NCBI RefSeq assembly: GCF_003971255.1
Contig: NZ_CP034660.1
Location: 2,356,001 to 2,420,000 of the forward strand
From: Colwellia sp. Arc7-635
GTDB taxonomy: Bacteria; Pseudomonadota; Gammaproteobacteria; Enterobacterales; Alteromonadaceae
Direction: 5' to 3'
Length of the DNA stretch: 64,000 bases
Numbering within the stretch: the stretch's first letter is position 1; each line of letters begins with the position of its first letter. A program made the position numbers and the translations under genes. Below the pieces are notes generated by a model, which saw nothing but the letters and a program-made list of their open reading frames with translations, was not told where the DNA came from and did not search any database. This document shows positions 28,250 through 36,264 of the stretch, one piece after another.

Positions 28250-28579
28250 TTAGTCGTACTCTCTACACGCATGCCTTTTTAAATAATAAATTCTTGATCT
28301 ATAAATTATATCAATATCTTCAGCTTCACTACGCGATAACTTCATTTTACGTAATGTTGACCCAGAGCCTAATACTCTAGAGGTATTTTTAGAACAATTG
28401 AAAATTCTCTTAGTATAATTGTCACCGTCAACTGTAATAGTTTTAATAATAAGATTTGGTTCTCTGTAAGAACCGCCTTGCTCAAGAATTTTGTACGTTT
28501 CTTTATGCTCCTTTGGCTCTTCAAAGCGATCACAGGCTATCAAGGAAAAGATTAAAATTAAGCCTAAAATATATTTCAA
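28250..28579 (-). CDS. cassette-encoded lipoprotein
   Basis: 109 residues with a lipoprotein signal peptide: Lys start, hydrophobic 4-14 and lipobox Leu-Ile-Ala-Cys at 13-16. The mature part is charged, with a Cys near residue 62 and another near the C terminus. No known domain is recognised. It should be anchored in the cell envelope. Confidence 0.6.
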   Translation of the reverse strand: MKYILGLILIFSLIACDRFEEPKEHKETYKILEQGGSYREPNLIIKTITVDGDNYTKRIFNCSKNTSRVLGSGSTLRKMKLSRSEAEDIDIIYRSRIYYLKRHACREYD

Positions 28580-28627
28580 TTTGGGTGCCTTGGTTAAGCG
28601 ACAATAGGATAAGTTTACGGGTAATGC

Positions 28628-28718
28628 TAACGCCCAGCTTAAGCGGACAAAAATGGTTGGCTATACTTGTTGAGGCACGAAACAAAGCCAACTGTTTTGT
28701 TCCGTTTAAAGCCCTTAG
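28628..28718 (-). repeat. attC site with altered distal edge
   Basis: taacgcc at one edge; the other reads gcccttag, lacking the gt of cttgttag. The palindrome ttggcta...agccaac is kept. The TAA stop of the gene to its right falls in this edge. Confidence 0.8.
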
Positions 28719-29023
28719 GTTTGCATTCCATTCAACTGCGCAATAAACTCATCAAGCTCGGCATCGAATGTTTTAAACAGCTTACCAAAATACAAACTAA
28801 AGCTATTGTCTCCCTGAAGATGACAAGCATAAGCTTCATTTAAAGGTAAAACAGCAAAATCACCTAAACCTTCAAACTCAATATAAATATGGCTACTTCC
28901 ATAAAAACGACTCAACTTCCAAACTGCGGAAATTGAGTAATCATCTCCTGTTAACTCTTCATCAACAGACCATTTATGTTTAGAGAGTTTATCTCTCAGA
29001 GCTTCAATATGTGCAATAGTCAC
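28715..29023 (-). CDS. cassette-encoded hypothetical protein
   Basis: About 102 residues from GTG at 29023. The frame can be opened at an ATG at 29047, but those codons lie in the preceding attC, beyond the cassette boundary, so the GTG inside the cassette is preferred. The protein is soluble and acidic, with an alternating strand pattern (SHIYIEFEGLGDFAVLPLNEAY) after an N-terminal helix. No family is recognised. Confidence 0.5.
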   Translation of the reverse strand: MTIAHIEALRDKLSKHKWSVDEELTGDDYSISAVWKLSRFYGSSHIYIEFEGLGDFAVLPLNEAYACHLQGDNSFSLYFGKLFKTFDAELDEFIAQLNGMQT

Positions 29024-29030
29024 AGTAAAC

Positions 29031-29126
29031 CAACGCCCTGTTAACATGCAATAAAATAGTTGGTTAAAATAGGCGACGAAGGAGCAAAAACCAACTGTTT
29101 TTTGTCCTTGTTCAACAGCTTGTTAT
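29031..29126 (-). repeat. attC site
   Basis: Edges caacgcc and cttgttat, palindrome gttggtta...aaccaac, centre gcgacgaaggagc. Confidence 0.88.
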
Positions 29127-29662
29127 GTTTTATTTGACTCAAAATATTCAGTTAGATTTTTTAAATAAACCCTTCTGACATTATACGGTTTTCCATGTTG
29201 ATTATTAGGAGAAACTTCTCTTAAGCCATAAATGTATTCAGGTATATTTATCAAATTTCTCATATAGATATCCATATCTAAATCAATAAAAAACTCTTGA
29301 GTAGAATAGTCTTTCTCTACTTTCCAAAAGGATCGTCCAATAATTGAAGCTTCATATTTTCCATTATCATTTTTCTTCAAGAAGACAACATAATTATGGT
29401 AAATATCAAACAATGGCTGACTGATTCTTCCAATGTTCCAATCAATATCAATTTCTTTGTGATTGTCGGTTCCATTTATAACTTTCAGGACTTTTACTTT
29501 TGTTACGCCATATACTTCATCAATTCGTTTCATTTCTTGAATTGATACAACAGCGACTAATTCAGTTTGTTCTATGAATTCACTCCAAGAAATATCAGCT
29601 ATCTTTGCATTTACAGGAAAAGAGAAAATAATAATGAATGATAAAATTGCTAGAACTCGCAC
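29123..29662 (-). CDS. cassette-encoded secreted protein
   Basis: About 179 residues from GTG at 29662, preferred because ggagag lies five bases upstream and the ATG at 29692 falls inside the neighbouring attC. It begins with a signal peptide (hydrophobic to about residue 17, then Pro-Val-Asn-Ala). The mature part looks beta-rich with a DIDWNIGRISQPLF segment and a VVFLKK strand; the pattern resembles secreted proteins that start with an early W...F...T/S-x-L-V-A-V strand, but no family is certain. The stop codon is the TAA of the attC edge. Confidence 0.55.
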   Translation of the reverse strand: MRVLAILSFIIIFSFPVNAKIADISWSEFIEQTELVAVVSIQEMKRIDEVYGVTKVKVLKVINGTDNHKEIDIDWNIGRISQPLFDIYHNYVVFLKKNDNGKYEASIIGRSFWKVEKDYSTQEFFIDLDMDIYMRNLINIPEYIYGLREVSPNNQHGKPYNVRRVYLKNLTEYFESNKT

Positions 29663-29681
29663 CAGAACTCTCCATAAAACA

Positions 29682-29776
29682 TAACGCCGCATTAAGCGGT
29701 GAGTAATAGTTTGCTAAAATGTGAAACGAAGTGGAACCGAGCAAACTGTTACGAATCCGACTTTAATGCCTTGTAT
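29682..29776 (-). repeat. attC site
   Basis: Edges taacgcc and ccttgtat, palindrome tttgcta...gcaaac. Confidence 0.85.
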
Positions 29777-29780
29777 ACAA

Positions 29781-30245
29781 CTATTTAACCCTAGTGTAAG
29801 TAAATATATTTTTTGATGATAAGCTCTGGTAATTAAGGATACTTTCTGTGGCAGAAACTATTTGATAAGCATCATAATTGTAAGCATTATTAGGGTCTAC
29901 AGGGTAGAACTCATCGTTTTCAATGGAACCTCTATACATTGTAAAATAAATACCTCCCGACACACCCCAGAAGCCAAATTCTTTTTGTATGTATTCTATC
30001 TCTGATTTTGAATTTAAAACTGTAAATTCAACAATGTACCGACTATCGGACTGCCTATCAATAATGGTTTTACGAGTTCCCCCTTCTTTGGTTGGTTGTG
30101 TCGACTCCCACTTACCTATAAATGCAGATCTTTGTTCTTCTTTATCTTGAGTTAAAGAAGGTTTTTCTGCCGATATCTCATTTGAAGCAGCTGAGCTAAA
30201 AGTAAGAAACATGACAATTATTATAATAAAATTTTTGATGAACAC
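29781..30245 (-). CDS. cassette-encoded secreted protein
   Basis: 154 residues with a signal peptide (hydrophobic 6-19, cleavage after Ser-Ser-Ala-Ala). The mature part has an IGKWESTQPTKEGGTRKTII start and repeated short strands, a pattern seen in small lipocalin-like proteins that begin with Gly-x-Trp. Another cassette (37402-37875) also has an early His-Gly-Lys-Trp, but they are not close. Function unknown. Confidence 0.55.
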   Translation of the reverse strand: MFIKNFIIIIVMFLTFSSAASNEISAEKPSLTQDKEEQRSAFIGKWESTQPTKEGGTRKTIIDRQSDSRYIVEFTVLNSKSEIEYIQKEFGFWGVSGGIYFTMYRGSIENDEFYPVDPNNAYNYDAYQIVSATESILNYQSLSSKNIFTYTRVK

Positions 30246-30265
30246 CGAACCTTCCCTAGTCGTAC

Positions 30266-30358
30266 CAACGCCACATTAAGCGGCAAAAAATTGTTGGCTA
30301 AAATGTTGAACGAAGTGAAAACAGCCAACTGTTTTTTGTCCGTTTGAATGCCTTATAG
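30266..30358 (-). repeat. attC site
   Basis: Edges caacgcc and ccttatag, palindrome gttggcta...agccaac, centre gttgaacgaagtgaa. Confidence 0.88.
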
Positions 30359-30365
30359 CAGTATT

Positions 30366-30590
30366 TTAACCTGCTGCTACTTTTGTATTTTTAGGCAAAC
30401 TTTCTCCGCACCACGGACAATTAGATATCATGTTACCACCAGCAACAACTTTTGCTGGAATCTCAACAAACCAAACAGATTCACCTCTAAGGTTTGTAAA
30501 TTTAATATGGATATCTTCTTCTCCCGCTTCTTCTACGGAAGAAAACAACCCGATACAGCAATAACCTTTTATTCTTTCTAGTCTATTCAT
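30366..30590 (-). CDS. cassette-encoded zinc-ribbon-like protein
   Basis: 74 residues, soluble. It has an early Cys-Cys pair (residues 11-12) and a C-terminal CPWCGESL knuckle, which together could bind zinc. The middle segment is a charged beta-strand region. No named family. It is one of three unrelated Cys-knuckle proteins in the array. Confidence 0.5.
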   Translation of the reverse strand: MNRLERIKGYCCIGLFSSVEEAGEEDIHIKFTNLRGESVWFVEIPAKVVAGGNMISNCPWCGESLPKNTKVAAG

Positions 30591-30633
30591 TTCGATTGAG
30601 TCTGATTGATGATGCCAATATTGCCTATACTGC

Positions 30634-30723
30634 TAACGCCCAATTAACGGGCTAAAAATTGTGTGCTAAAATGGAGCGCAGCGAACAGCCCACTGTTTTT
30701 AGTCCTGTTAAATTGCTTGTTAG
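30634..30723 (-). repeat. attC site
   Basis: Edges taacgcc and cttgttag, palindrome gtgtgcta...agcccac with a few mismatches, centre ggagcgcagcgaac. Confidence 0.85.
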
Positions 30724-30728
30724 CAGTA

Positions 30729-31151
30729 CTAACCACCATAGGTTGAACAAAACTTAATTAGTGAATCAGCTGTTAAGTCTACTTTTTCATCAGGATGTTT
30801 TTCAAAAACTTTATAACAATTTAAGCCTAAAAGAATCTCTTTACGTAACTCAGGTATTGAAACAGCGTTATAAGTACAAGCATGAATAAACTGGAGTAGC
30901 TGGCTAATGATATAGCTATCTAGTTCATAGTTATTCAATATAAAAACTACACACTTTACTACAGGTGGCGTGCAAGAATAAGTAGTGTATTGATGGCAAG
31001 CCTGACCGAATAAAAAGTCATTTATTGCTTCATCTAGTAGATCTTCGTCACCACTGAGCAGATCATTTAAGAACTTTGGTGCATTTTCAGCCGAGCCATA
31101 TGCTTGCTCTAACTCTTGCCAGTTATACTCATCAATTAAAGGTATAGTCAT
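30729..31151 (-). CDS. cassette-encoded hypothetical helical protein
   Basis: 140 residues, acidic and fully helical by pattern, with several Cys residues and HEAT-like amphipathic helices (AINDFLFGQACHQ, PPVVKCVVFILNNYEL). It resembles immunity-type proteins of contact-dependent toxin systems in general shape, but no family is recognised. Confidence 0.5.
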   Translation of the reverse strand: MTIPLIDEYNWQELEQAYGSAENAPKFLNDLLSGDEDLLDEAINDFLFGQACHQYTTYSCTPPVVKCVVFILNNYELDSYIISQLLQFIHACTYNAVSIPELRKEILLGLNCYKVFEKHPDEKVDLTADSLIKFCSTYGG

Positions 31152-31166
31152 ATTTTAAAGTACTGC

Positions 31167-31258
31167 TAACGCCCTGTTAAGGGGCAAAAAATTGTTTGCC
31201 CAAATGTTGAGGAACGAAACAGCAAACTGTTTTTTGTCCTGCTTGAACAGCTTGTTAT
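31167..31258 (-). repeat. attC site
   Basis: Edges taacgcc and cttgttat, palindrome gtttgcc...agcaaac, centre gttgaggaacg. Confidence 0.88.
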
Positions 31259-31593
31259 GTAGCTACACACGTGACTTTATCAAAAACAGTTGCCTTAATA
31301 AGATCACATTTTTGAATACCATTTTCAATTTTTATTGCGTCACCACAACTGGTATTGCGAACAATAGGCTTACCATTATTGGGCTCAACAATTAATTTTT
31401 TAGTACCACAAAGTTCATTAGCTTTTTTATACCAGCTATCAAGTAACTCATTACCAATATCAGTTTGGCCTTTTGCCGTCACCAGAAAGACAGTACCACT
31501 TTTATTGGCACTTATTGTGAATTCAACATCTTCATTTGAGAAACAACTCAAACTAAAGAAATACATGATTAAGAATACAAAGCTTGATTTCAT
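31255..31593 (-). CDS. cassette-encoded secreted protein
   Basis: 112 residues with a signal peptide (hydrophobic 5-17, cleavage near Cys-Phe-Ser-Asn). Five Cys residues in the mature part suggest disulfides. Its stop codon is the TAA in the attC edge. Its upstream side is cut off from the rest of the array by the IS element inserted 17 bases before the start codon, so array read-through transcription is probably blocked. Confidence 0.55.
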   Translation of the reverse strand: MKSSFVFLIMYFFSLSCFSNEDVEFTISANKSGTVFLVTAKGQTDIGNELLDSWYKKANELCGTKKLIVEPNNGKPIVRNTSCGDAIKIENGIQKCDLIKATVFDKVTCVAT

Positions 31594-31626
31594 ATTGCTA
31601 CATAGACATAATGACTCCCCACGAGG

Positions 31627-31704
31627 TGCTAGCCTCCAAATTCGTGGGTTAGTAAAACCAGAGCCATAATTAGTGTGTTAAACAACTAAAACTGGAGGCT
31701 AGCA
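31627..31704 (+). promoter_or_regulatory. hairpin sequestering the transposase ribosome binding site
   Basis: tgctagcctcca (31627-31638) is perfectly complementary to tggaggctagca (31693-31704), which contains the GGAGG ribosome binding site and the first base of the start codon. A transcript entering from outside the element would fold and hide the start. Confidence 0.6.
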
Positions 31705-32858
31705 TGAGTAAACATAACATAGTTTTTATTGGATTAGATACCCATAAAGTATCGACTGAAGTTGCACATATTGAAGACCAACGTGGCGCAAAAACGGTTC
31801 ATCAAGGAAAAATTAAAACAACTAAAGCCGCAATCACTAAACTTGCTAGCCAATATCAATCTAAATATCCCAATGCGACATTGCATTTTGTTTATGAAGC
31901 AGGCCCCTGTGGCTATTGGATTTATCGACTACTGACGAGCTTAGGTCATTGCTGCTATGTCGTTGCGCCTTCGCTTATCCCTAAAAAGCCAGGGGATAAA
32001 GTAAAAACAGATAAACGTGATGCGATGAAACTGGCTAAGTTGCTTAAATCTGAAGACTTAACGCCTATTTATGTCCCTGAGCCTGAAGATGAAGCTATTC
32101 GTGACTTGTCCCGAGCACGCGAAACTGCCATGAAAGATTTAAAGGATGCTAAATACCAACTTAAAGGTCTGTTTTTACGTAATAACATTAGCACCAAGGT
32201 AAAAGATAACTGGTCAAATCAACATTTACGTTGGCTAACTGAGTTAGTTTTGCCGCATCCAAGCCAACAAATTGTACTGCAAGAGATGATACAAACCATT
32301 ACCGAACGTATTAAGCGCGTTGAACGATTAGTTAATGAATTAGCACATCAAGCAAAACTATGGCGCTATTATCCAGTTGTTCAAGCATTGCAAGCGATGC
32401 GAGGTATTCGTTTTTTAGTCGCTGTAGGCACTATTGCTGAGTTAGGTGATTTAAGACGCTTTGACCACCCGAGAAAACTCATGGCTTATTTAGGATTAGT
32501 GCCCAAAGAAAACTCAAGTGGCGACAACCGAAAACAAGGTGCAATCACTAAATGTGGTAATGGCCGAGCACGGCGGTTACTCATTGAAGGGGCTCAAACC
32601 TATAAGCACAACGCAAACGTGTCAACCGAGCTACAAAAGCGGCAAGAAACACTGCCTAAGGTCGTTATTGATATTGCTTGGAAAGCCCAATTAAGGCTTT
32701 GCCGACGATACAAGCGCCTCATGCAACGCGGTAAGCATCGTAATATTGTTGTCGCTGCCATTGCCCGTGAAATGCTCGCTTATATCTGGGCGATATCACG
32801 AGAAGTAATATTAGTGCCTGTTGACCCAAGTACACGTATTTCAAGGGTACCCGCATAA
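31704..32858 (+). CDS. IS110/IS1111 family DEDD transposase
   Basis: 384 residues. The N-terminal RuvC-like domain has Asp in FIGLDTHK, Glu in YEAGPCGYW and the Asp pair in KTDKRDAMKLAKLL. The C-terminal transposase_20 domain has the MRGIRFLVAVGTIAELGD helix-hairpin-helix part and the YLGLVPKENSSGDNRKQGAI segment with the catalytic Ser region. It appears intact and full length. It reads against the cassettes. Confidence 0.93.
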   Translation: MSKHNIVFIGLDTHKVSTEVAHIEDQRGAKTVHQGKIKTTKAAITKLASQYQSKYPNATLHFVYEAGPCGYWIYRLLTSLGHCCYVVAPSLIPKKPGDKVKTDKRDAMKLAKLLKSEDLTPIYVPEPEDEAIRDLSRARETAMKDLKDAKYQLKGLFLRNNISTKVKDNWSNQHLRWLTELVLPHPSQQIVLQEMIQTITERIKRVERLVNELAHQAKLWRYYPVVQALQAMRGIRFLVAVGTIAELGDLRRFDHPRKLMAYLGLVPKENSSGDNRKQGAITKCGNGRARRLLIEGAQTYKHNANVSTELQKRQETLPKVVIDIAWKAQLRLCRRYKRLMQRGKHRNIVVAAIAREMLAYIWAISREVILVPVDPSTRISRVPA

Positions 32859-33204
32859 TCAAAAAGTGAGTGGTAAAAAATCAACAACATGAAAAAGAGC
32901 AAAGATTAAATGAGAAAAAGTTTTGAGTTAGCGCATGGAGTCAAGCATCGGGTGTGGCACAACCACCGAGGGCGTTAGGATGGCAATAGCCTAGCGGCTA
33001 TTGAACCACGAGCATAGACTGAAATTAGGTGTCACGACGGAACAAGTAAGGTAGGCACTGTTAACCAATAAGTTAATAATCCACGAATATCAGCATGATA
33101 ACCGACGAAATTACTTGCTTCATTCTATGTGTTAACTCACTCAACTTGAAAAGAGAAAAAATTATGGCTCGAAAAAAAGCAGGATATTTTACGGTTTAAC
33201 TTGA
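32859..33204 (+). ncRNA. candidate bridge RNA (seekRNA) of the IS1111 element
   Basis: In the IS1111 group the RNA that guides target choice is encoded downstream of the transposase gene. This 346-base segment has no gene and contains gggcgttagg at 32970-32979, which equals the coding-strand attC core (array sites read gggcgtta or gaggcgtta), plus ggagtca at 32937-32943, which equals the element's own right end. These look like target and donor guides. Boundaries of the RNA are not determined. Confidence 0.6.
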
Positions 33205-33219
33205 CGTGGGGAGTCATAC

Positions 33220-33314
33220 CAACGCCTCATTAAGAGGAAATTTATAGTTGGCTAAAATGTTGAACGCAGTGAAAACAGCCAACTGTAAATTTTCCTGCTT
33301 TAATGACTTGTTAT
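33220..33314 (-). repeat. attC site bearing the IS insertion
   Basis: Edges caacgcc and cttgttat, palindrome gttggcta...agccaac. The insertion sequence lies directly at its R' edge, separating it from the preceding cassette. Confidence 0.9.
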
Positions 33315-33706
33315 ATACCTTTACCACCAAACCCCTTTATTGATTTATATAGCCTATGCCCTGAAAGTAAAACTAAAATAAGTATTACTACCCAAAAACC
33401 AATAGGATCTTCGGTGAGGTTATAATTTCCCATTTTTGCAGCATTACCAATAGAGCCTTTTGATATCCCTGATATTGCCAGAAATGCAAAAACTAAAGAT
33501 AGAAATAGATTACCCCATGCCCATTGAATAGTTTCTGATTCTTTCTTTGTCATTTTTTTGGACGATTTTTTAAAGCCACCATTTTGTATACGAATAGCAA
33601 TTTGTTCTTCGATAATTTTGACACGCTCAGGATAAGCATTTTCATCAATGTTCTCTCTGCAATCCCTCAACTCTGATAGGGTATATTTAGTGTAATCTAC
33701 GTCCAT
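33311..33706 (-). CDS. cassette-encoded membrane protein
   Basis: 131 residues. The N-terminal 60 residues are charged and helical (SELRDCRENIDENAYPERVKIIEEQI, then a Lys/Ser-rich stretch), followed by two membrane segments (about 66-84 and 101-117) and a short basic tail. The stop codon lies in the attC edge. No family is recognised. Confidence 0.55.
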   Translation of the reverse strand: MDVDYTKYTLSELRDCRENIDENAYPERVKIIEEQIAIRIQNGGFKKSSKKMTKKESETIQWAWGNLFLSLVFAFLAISGISKGSIGNAAKMGNYNLTEDPIGFWVVILILVLLSGHRLYKSIKGFGGKGI

Positions 33707-33721
33707 GCTTACCTAGGTATA

Positions 33722-33815
33722 TAACGCCCGCTTAAGCGGAAAAATATAGCTGGCTAAAATGTTGAACGGAGTGAAAACAGCCAGCTGTATTTTTTCCGTT
33801 TGAAGCGCTTGTTAT
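33722..33815 (-). repeat. attC site, duplicate of 36922-37015
   Basis: Edges taacgcc and cttgttat, palindrome agctggcta...agccagct. By eye it is identical in sequence to the site at 36922, apart from the final base. Confidence 0.92.
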
Positions 33816-33820
33816 GAATA

Positions 33821-34249
33821 CTACCCTCGCAATTGCGACGTTATAGAAGCTTTAATTGATTGCTCATAATCACCAACTAGATCAAGACAAACTTCTTTTG
33901 TACAATAAGAAACAAACTTTTGAGGATTGCCTTTCGAGTCCATTGCTGATATCTCATAAAGTGTATATGACTTAAATTGACTTTCATTAACAATAACATC
34001 GGTTGAGCTTCGTTTAAAGTCGGCGACTAAATCTAAATCATTTAAGCGAAAATCCATGAAATATTTTCCACCTTCTGAATTCTTGCAAGTATAGAGAACC
34101 GAAGCCTTTTCTTCTAGCAAGTTTGCTTTCGCTTCGCAGTCTATAGATAAAACTAATTTATCAGGAAGTATTTTTACAACAACTCCTTTTTCTGACTTTG
34201 CAGAGGAGTTAAAAGTAATAAGTATTAATATTATGCCTAAAATTTTCAT
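33821..34249 (-). CDS. cassette-encoded secreted protein
   Basis: 142 residues with a signal peptide (hydrophobic 4-14, cleavage near Ser-Ala-Lys-Ser). The mature protein is a beta-strand-rich domain with four Cys in two pairs (near 38 and 55, and near 115 and 120). No family is recognised. Confidence 0.55.
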   Translation of the reverse strand: MKILGIILILITFNSSAKSEKGVVVKILPDKLVLSIDCEAKANLLEEKASVLYTCKNSEGGKYFMDFRLNDLDLVADFKRSSTDVIVNESQFKSYTLYEISAMDSKGNPQKFVSYCTKEVCLDLVGDYEQSIKASITSQLRG

Positions 34250-34269
34250 GGAACCATCCTTTGTATTTA

Positions 34270-34364
34270 TAACGCCCCACTAAGAGGCAAATAATAGTTG
34301 GTTATAATAGAGAGCGAAGCGAACAAAACCAACTGTTATTTGTCCTGCTTGAGTGGCTTGTTAT
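34270..34364 (-). repeat. attC site, near-duplicate of 35614-35708
   Basis: Edges taacgcc and cttgttat, palindrome gttggtta...aaccaac, centre gagagcgaagcgaac. It differs from 35614-35708 at about one base by eye. Confidence 0.92.
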
Positions 34365-34765
34365 GTGCCTTTTTTATGCACCACTTTTGGAATTTCTAGA
34401 TCGAATGTTTCAATGAGAGACCTTGATACTTTAATTGTTAAAATATCTGGGTACTTTTCATTACAACACTTTGGTGCATCCTTTGAATTACGGCTAATAG
34501 AATCAAAAGAGACACCACATAAATGAGAAATAACATCCCCGTTTTTTAATTTATATTTATTTAGGATATTTGAAGGTTTTAAATCTCTTAGTTTCCAACC
34601 AATTGTTTTAAAACCAGTTTTATTTGAGTGCCTGTAAGGTGATACCTGACCAGAAAACAAATAATTATATTCTTTAAGTGCATCCATAGGTGTATAGCAC
34701 TCTTTTGTTTCTCCGTAACTGAAAGTACAGAAAACTGATAAAGACAATAACAGTAGATATTTCAC
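34361..34765 (-). CDS. cassette-encoded secreted protein with PDZ/GspC-like core
   Basis: 134 residues with a signal peptide (hydrophobic 4-17). The segment GWKLRDLKPSNILNKYKLKNG followed by DVISHLCGVSFDSI and a later LTIKVSR strand resembles the 'kyGLknGDvi..inG' core of PDZ and type II secretion GspC domains. That assignment is a suggestion only. Four Cys are present. The stop is supplied by the attC edge. Confidence 0.5.
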   Translation of the reverse strand: MKYLLLLSLSVFCTFSYGETKECYTPMDALKEYNYLFSGQVSPYRHSNKTGFKTIGWKLRDLKPSNILNKYKLKNGDVISHLCGVSFDSISRNSKDAPKCCNEKYPDILTIKVSRSLIETFDLEIPKVVHKKGT

Positions 34766-34783
34766 GGCACCTCCAATGGCACA

Positions 34784-34875
34784 TAACGCTTTGCTAAGCG
34801 GCTAAAAATAGTTGGCTATAATTTGCGAGGAACGAGCACAGCCAACTGTTTGTGTCCGTTTAAGCAACTTGTTAG
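34784..34875 (-). repeat. attC site
   Basis: Edges taacgct and cttgttag, palindrome gttggcta...agccaac, centre tgcgaggaacgagc. Confidence 0.88.
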
Positions 34876-34877
34876 GG

Positions 34878-35597
34878 CTAAATTTTCACAAACCTACGAG
34901 GTACACTTTTTACTTTTATTACCTGCTCCCAACACTCACTCAATTCTGTTTTGGTGATAAAAGCACTCAAACTAAGTGATTGAGATAACTGAATGATTAA
35001 GTCAGAAATGCCTGCGTAATATGCGGATAAAGTCTGAGGCAAAACCATCATTCGCGAACTTGTAATAGTATCGTATACAAGCATCTCACCGCGCCCTAGA
35101 GAATAGCTATCACATAGTGCAGCATATTTTCTATGAGTGAATGATGAAAGTGATTGATAATACTTGGTTCTCTCCGCCTTTGCCTCCTCACCATCAGTTT
35201 TTAACAGATGATCTCTAGATACGCTATGAGGTATGAATTCGTTATTGAACCATTTAGCTAATTTATTCTCAGCCTTAGTTGTCCCTGAACGAAAAAAAGT
35301 TAATAAGTCGATACTTTCAATAACGTCTCTAAACAGCCTTGCCGTAATTCTATGTTTTTTACATTCAAGGTTAACTAGGGCTTCAATTAGGGAGTCTACA
35401 GCGTCTGTTAATAGCATCCACTCTGCTTTTTCCAAGCTTGTATCAGATTTTTTGTAGTGCATGTTTTTCTTCATCAGAATTTCAAAAAACTTTTCAAGAA
35501 GAGAACTTGCCTCTAAAGCAAACTGCTCATTGGCTTCCCATTCATATGGATTCTTAAATGCTTCTTGAGGATTTCTACCCCAGATAAAACTCGCCAT
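34878..35597 (-). CDS. cassette-encoded HEPN-like protein
   Basis: 239 residues, all helical, no signal peptide. The pattern RLFRDVIESIDLLTFF, KWFNNEFIPHSVSRD, then YYQSLSSFTHRKYAALCDSYS resembles DUF5677/HEPN-like proteins, where a Ser-x-Phe-x-His segment sits in the last core helices. It is the second longest cassette gene. HEPN proteins are often RNases or partners in toxin and defence systems; a function here is inference. The start ATG follows a gatcc stretch with a weak binding site. Confidence 0.5.
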   Translation of the reverse strand: MASFIWGRNPQEAFKNPYEWEANEQFALEASSLLEKFFEILMKKNMHYKKSDTSLEKAEWMLLTDAVDSLIEALVNLECKKHRITARLFRDVIESIDLLTFFRSGTTKAENKLAKWFNNEFIPHSVSRDHLLKTDGEEAKAERTKYYQSLSSFTHRKYAALCDSYSLGRGEMLVYDTITSSRMMVLPQTLSAYYAGISDLIIQLSQSLSLSAFITKTELSECWEQVIKVKSVPRRFVKI

Positions 35598-35613
35598 GCT
35601 GATCCTTTAGCCC

Positions 35614-35708
35614 TAACGCCCCACTAAGAGGCAAATGATAGTTGGTTATAATAGAGAGCGAAGCGAACAAAACCAACTGTTATTTGTCCTGCTTGAGTGG
35701 CTTGTTAT
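35614..35708 (-). repeat. attC site, near-duplicate of 34270-34364
   Basis: Same edges, palindrome and centre as 34270-34364, differing at about one base. The two flank the HEPN-like and PDZ-like cassettes. Confidence 0.92.
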
Positions 35709-35714
35709 ATTGCC

Positions 35715-36149
35715 TTACTCACCGAACAGACTTTCAAGATTATTTAATGGCGTTTCATCAACAACAACTTTTGATTTAGAATCTTCTCTTAAGCCCCTTA
35801 TAGCTGAAATGACAACTAAAACACGCTTCTTTTTAGACAAAAAGAATTCTTGATTCTCTTGCAAAGTGGCTGCAAAAGCAATCTGTTCTAATTCCATGTT
35901 AGTTTTTTTATCAATAAGGGTTAAGGCTGAAAGTTGATCTTCATCGTTTGAATCTAAAGTAGACCTGATAAGGTTAATCATTTCCAAGTTACTAAGTTGC
36001 TCTTCAAGAGTAACTCTGGTTTTGAAGATTGAATCAAAAGCTCCTGAAGTGAGCATTTCTTGAATTTGTGTTTTAGGAATGCATTCATCATTTGCATTAA
36101 CAAACGATGAAAAAAGTAAAATTATAATAAAGGCTTTAATATTTCTCAT
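35715..36149 (-). CDS. cassette-encoded secreted protein
   Basis: About 144 residues from the ATG at 36149, chosen because aagga lies five bases upstream and the longer frame (to 36176) starts inside the attC. It has a signal peptide (KAFIIILLFSSFVNAND), then a helical, charged mature part with a SKKKRVLVVISAIRGL helix. No family is recognised. Confidence 0.55.
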   Translation of the reverse strand: MRNIKAFIIILLFSSFVNANDECIPKTQIQEMLTSGAFDSIFKTRVTLEEQLSNLEMINLIRSTLDSNDEDQLSALTLIDKKTNMELEQIAFAATLQENQEFFLSKKKRVLVVISAIRGLREDSKSKVVVDETPLNNLESLFGE

Positions 36150-36166
36150 GAGCATCCTTGGCAATA

Positions 36167-36264
36167 TAACGCCCAAATAACAGGCTAAGTAATGGTTGGC
36201 TAAAATTGTGTAGCGAAGCGAAACGTAGCCAACTGTTACGTGTCCTTGTTTATTTTCTTGTTAG
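36167..36264 (-). repeat. attC site
   Basis: Edges taacgcc and cttgttag, palindrome gttggcta...agccaac, centre gtgtagcgaagcgaaac. Confidence 0.88.

Larger units (their letters stand above)
31611..33217 (+). mobile_element. IS1111-group (IS110 family) insertion at an attC site
   Basis: About 1.6 kb bounded by 13-base inverted repeats (atgactccccacg at 31611-31623, cgtggggagtcat at 33205-33217), with a DEDD transposase gene and a 350-base 3' noncoding end. No target duplication is visible, as usual for the family. The right end abuts the R' edge of an attC (caacgcc at 33220), matching the known IS1111-attC insertion habit. The true ends may extend a few bases beyond the repeats because IS1111 repeats are subterminal. 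Confidence 0.9.
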
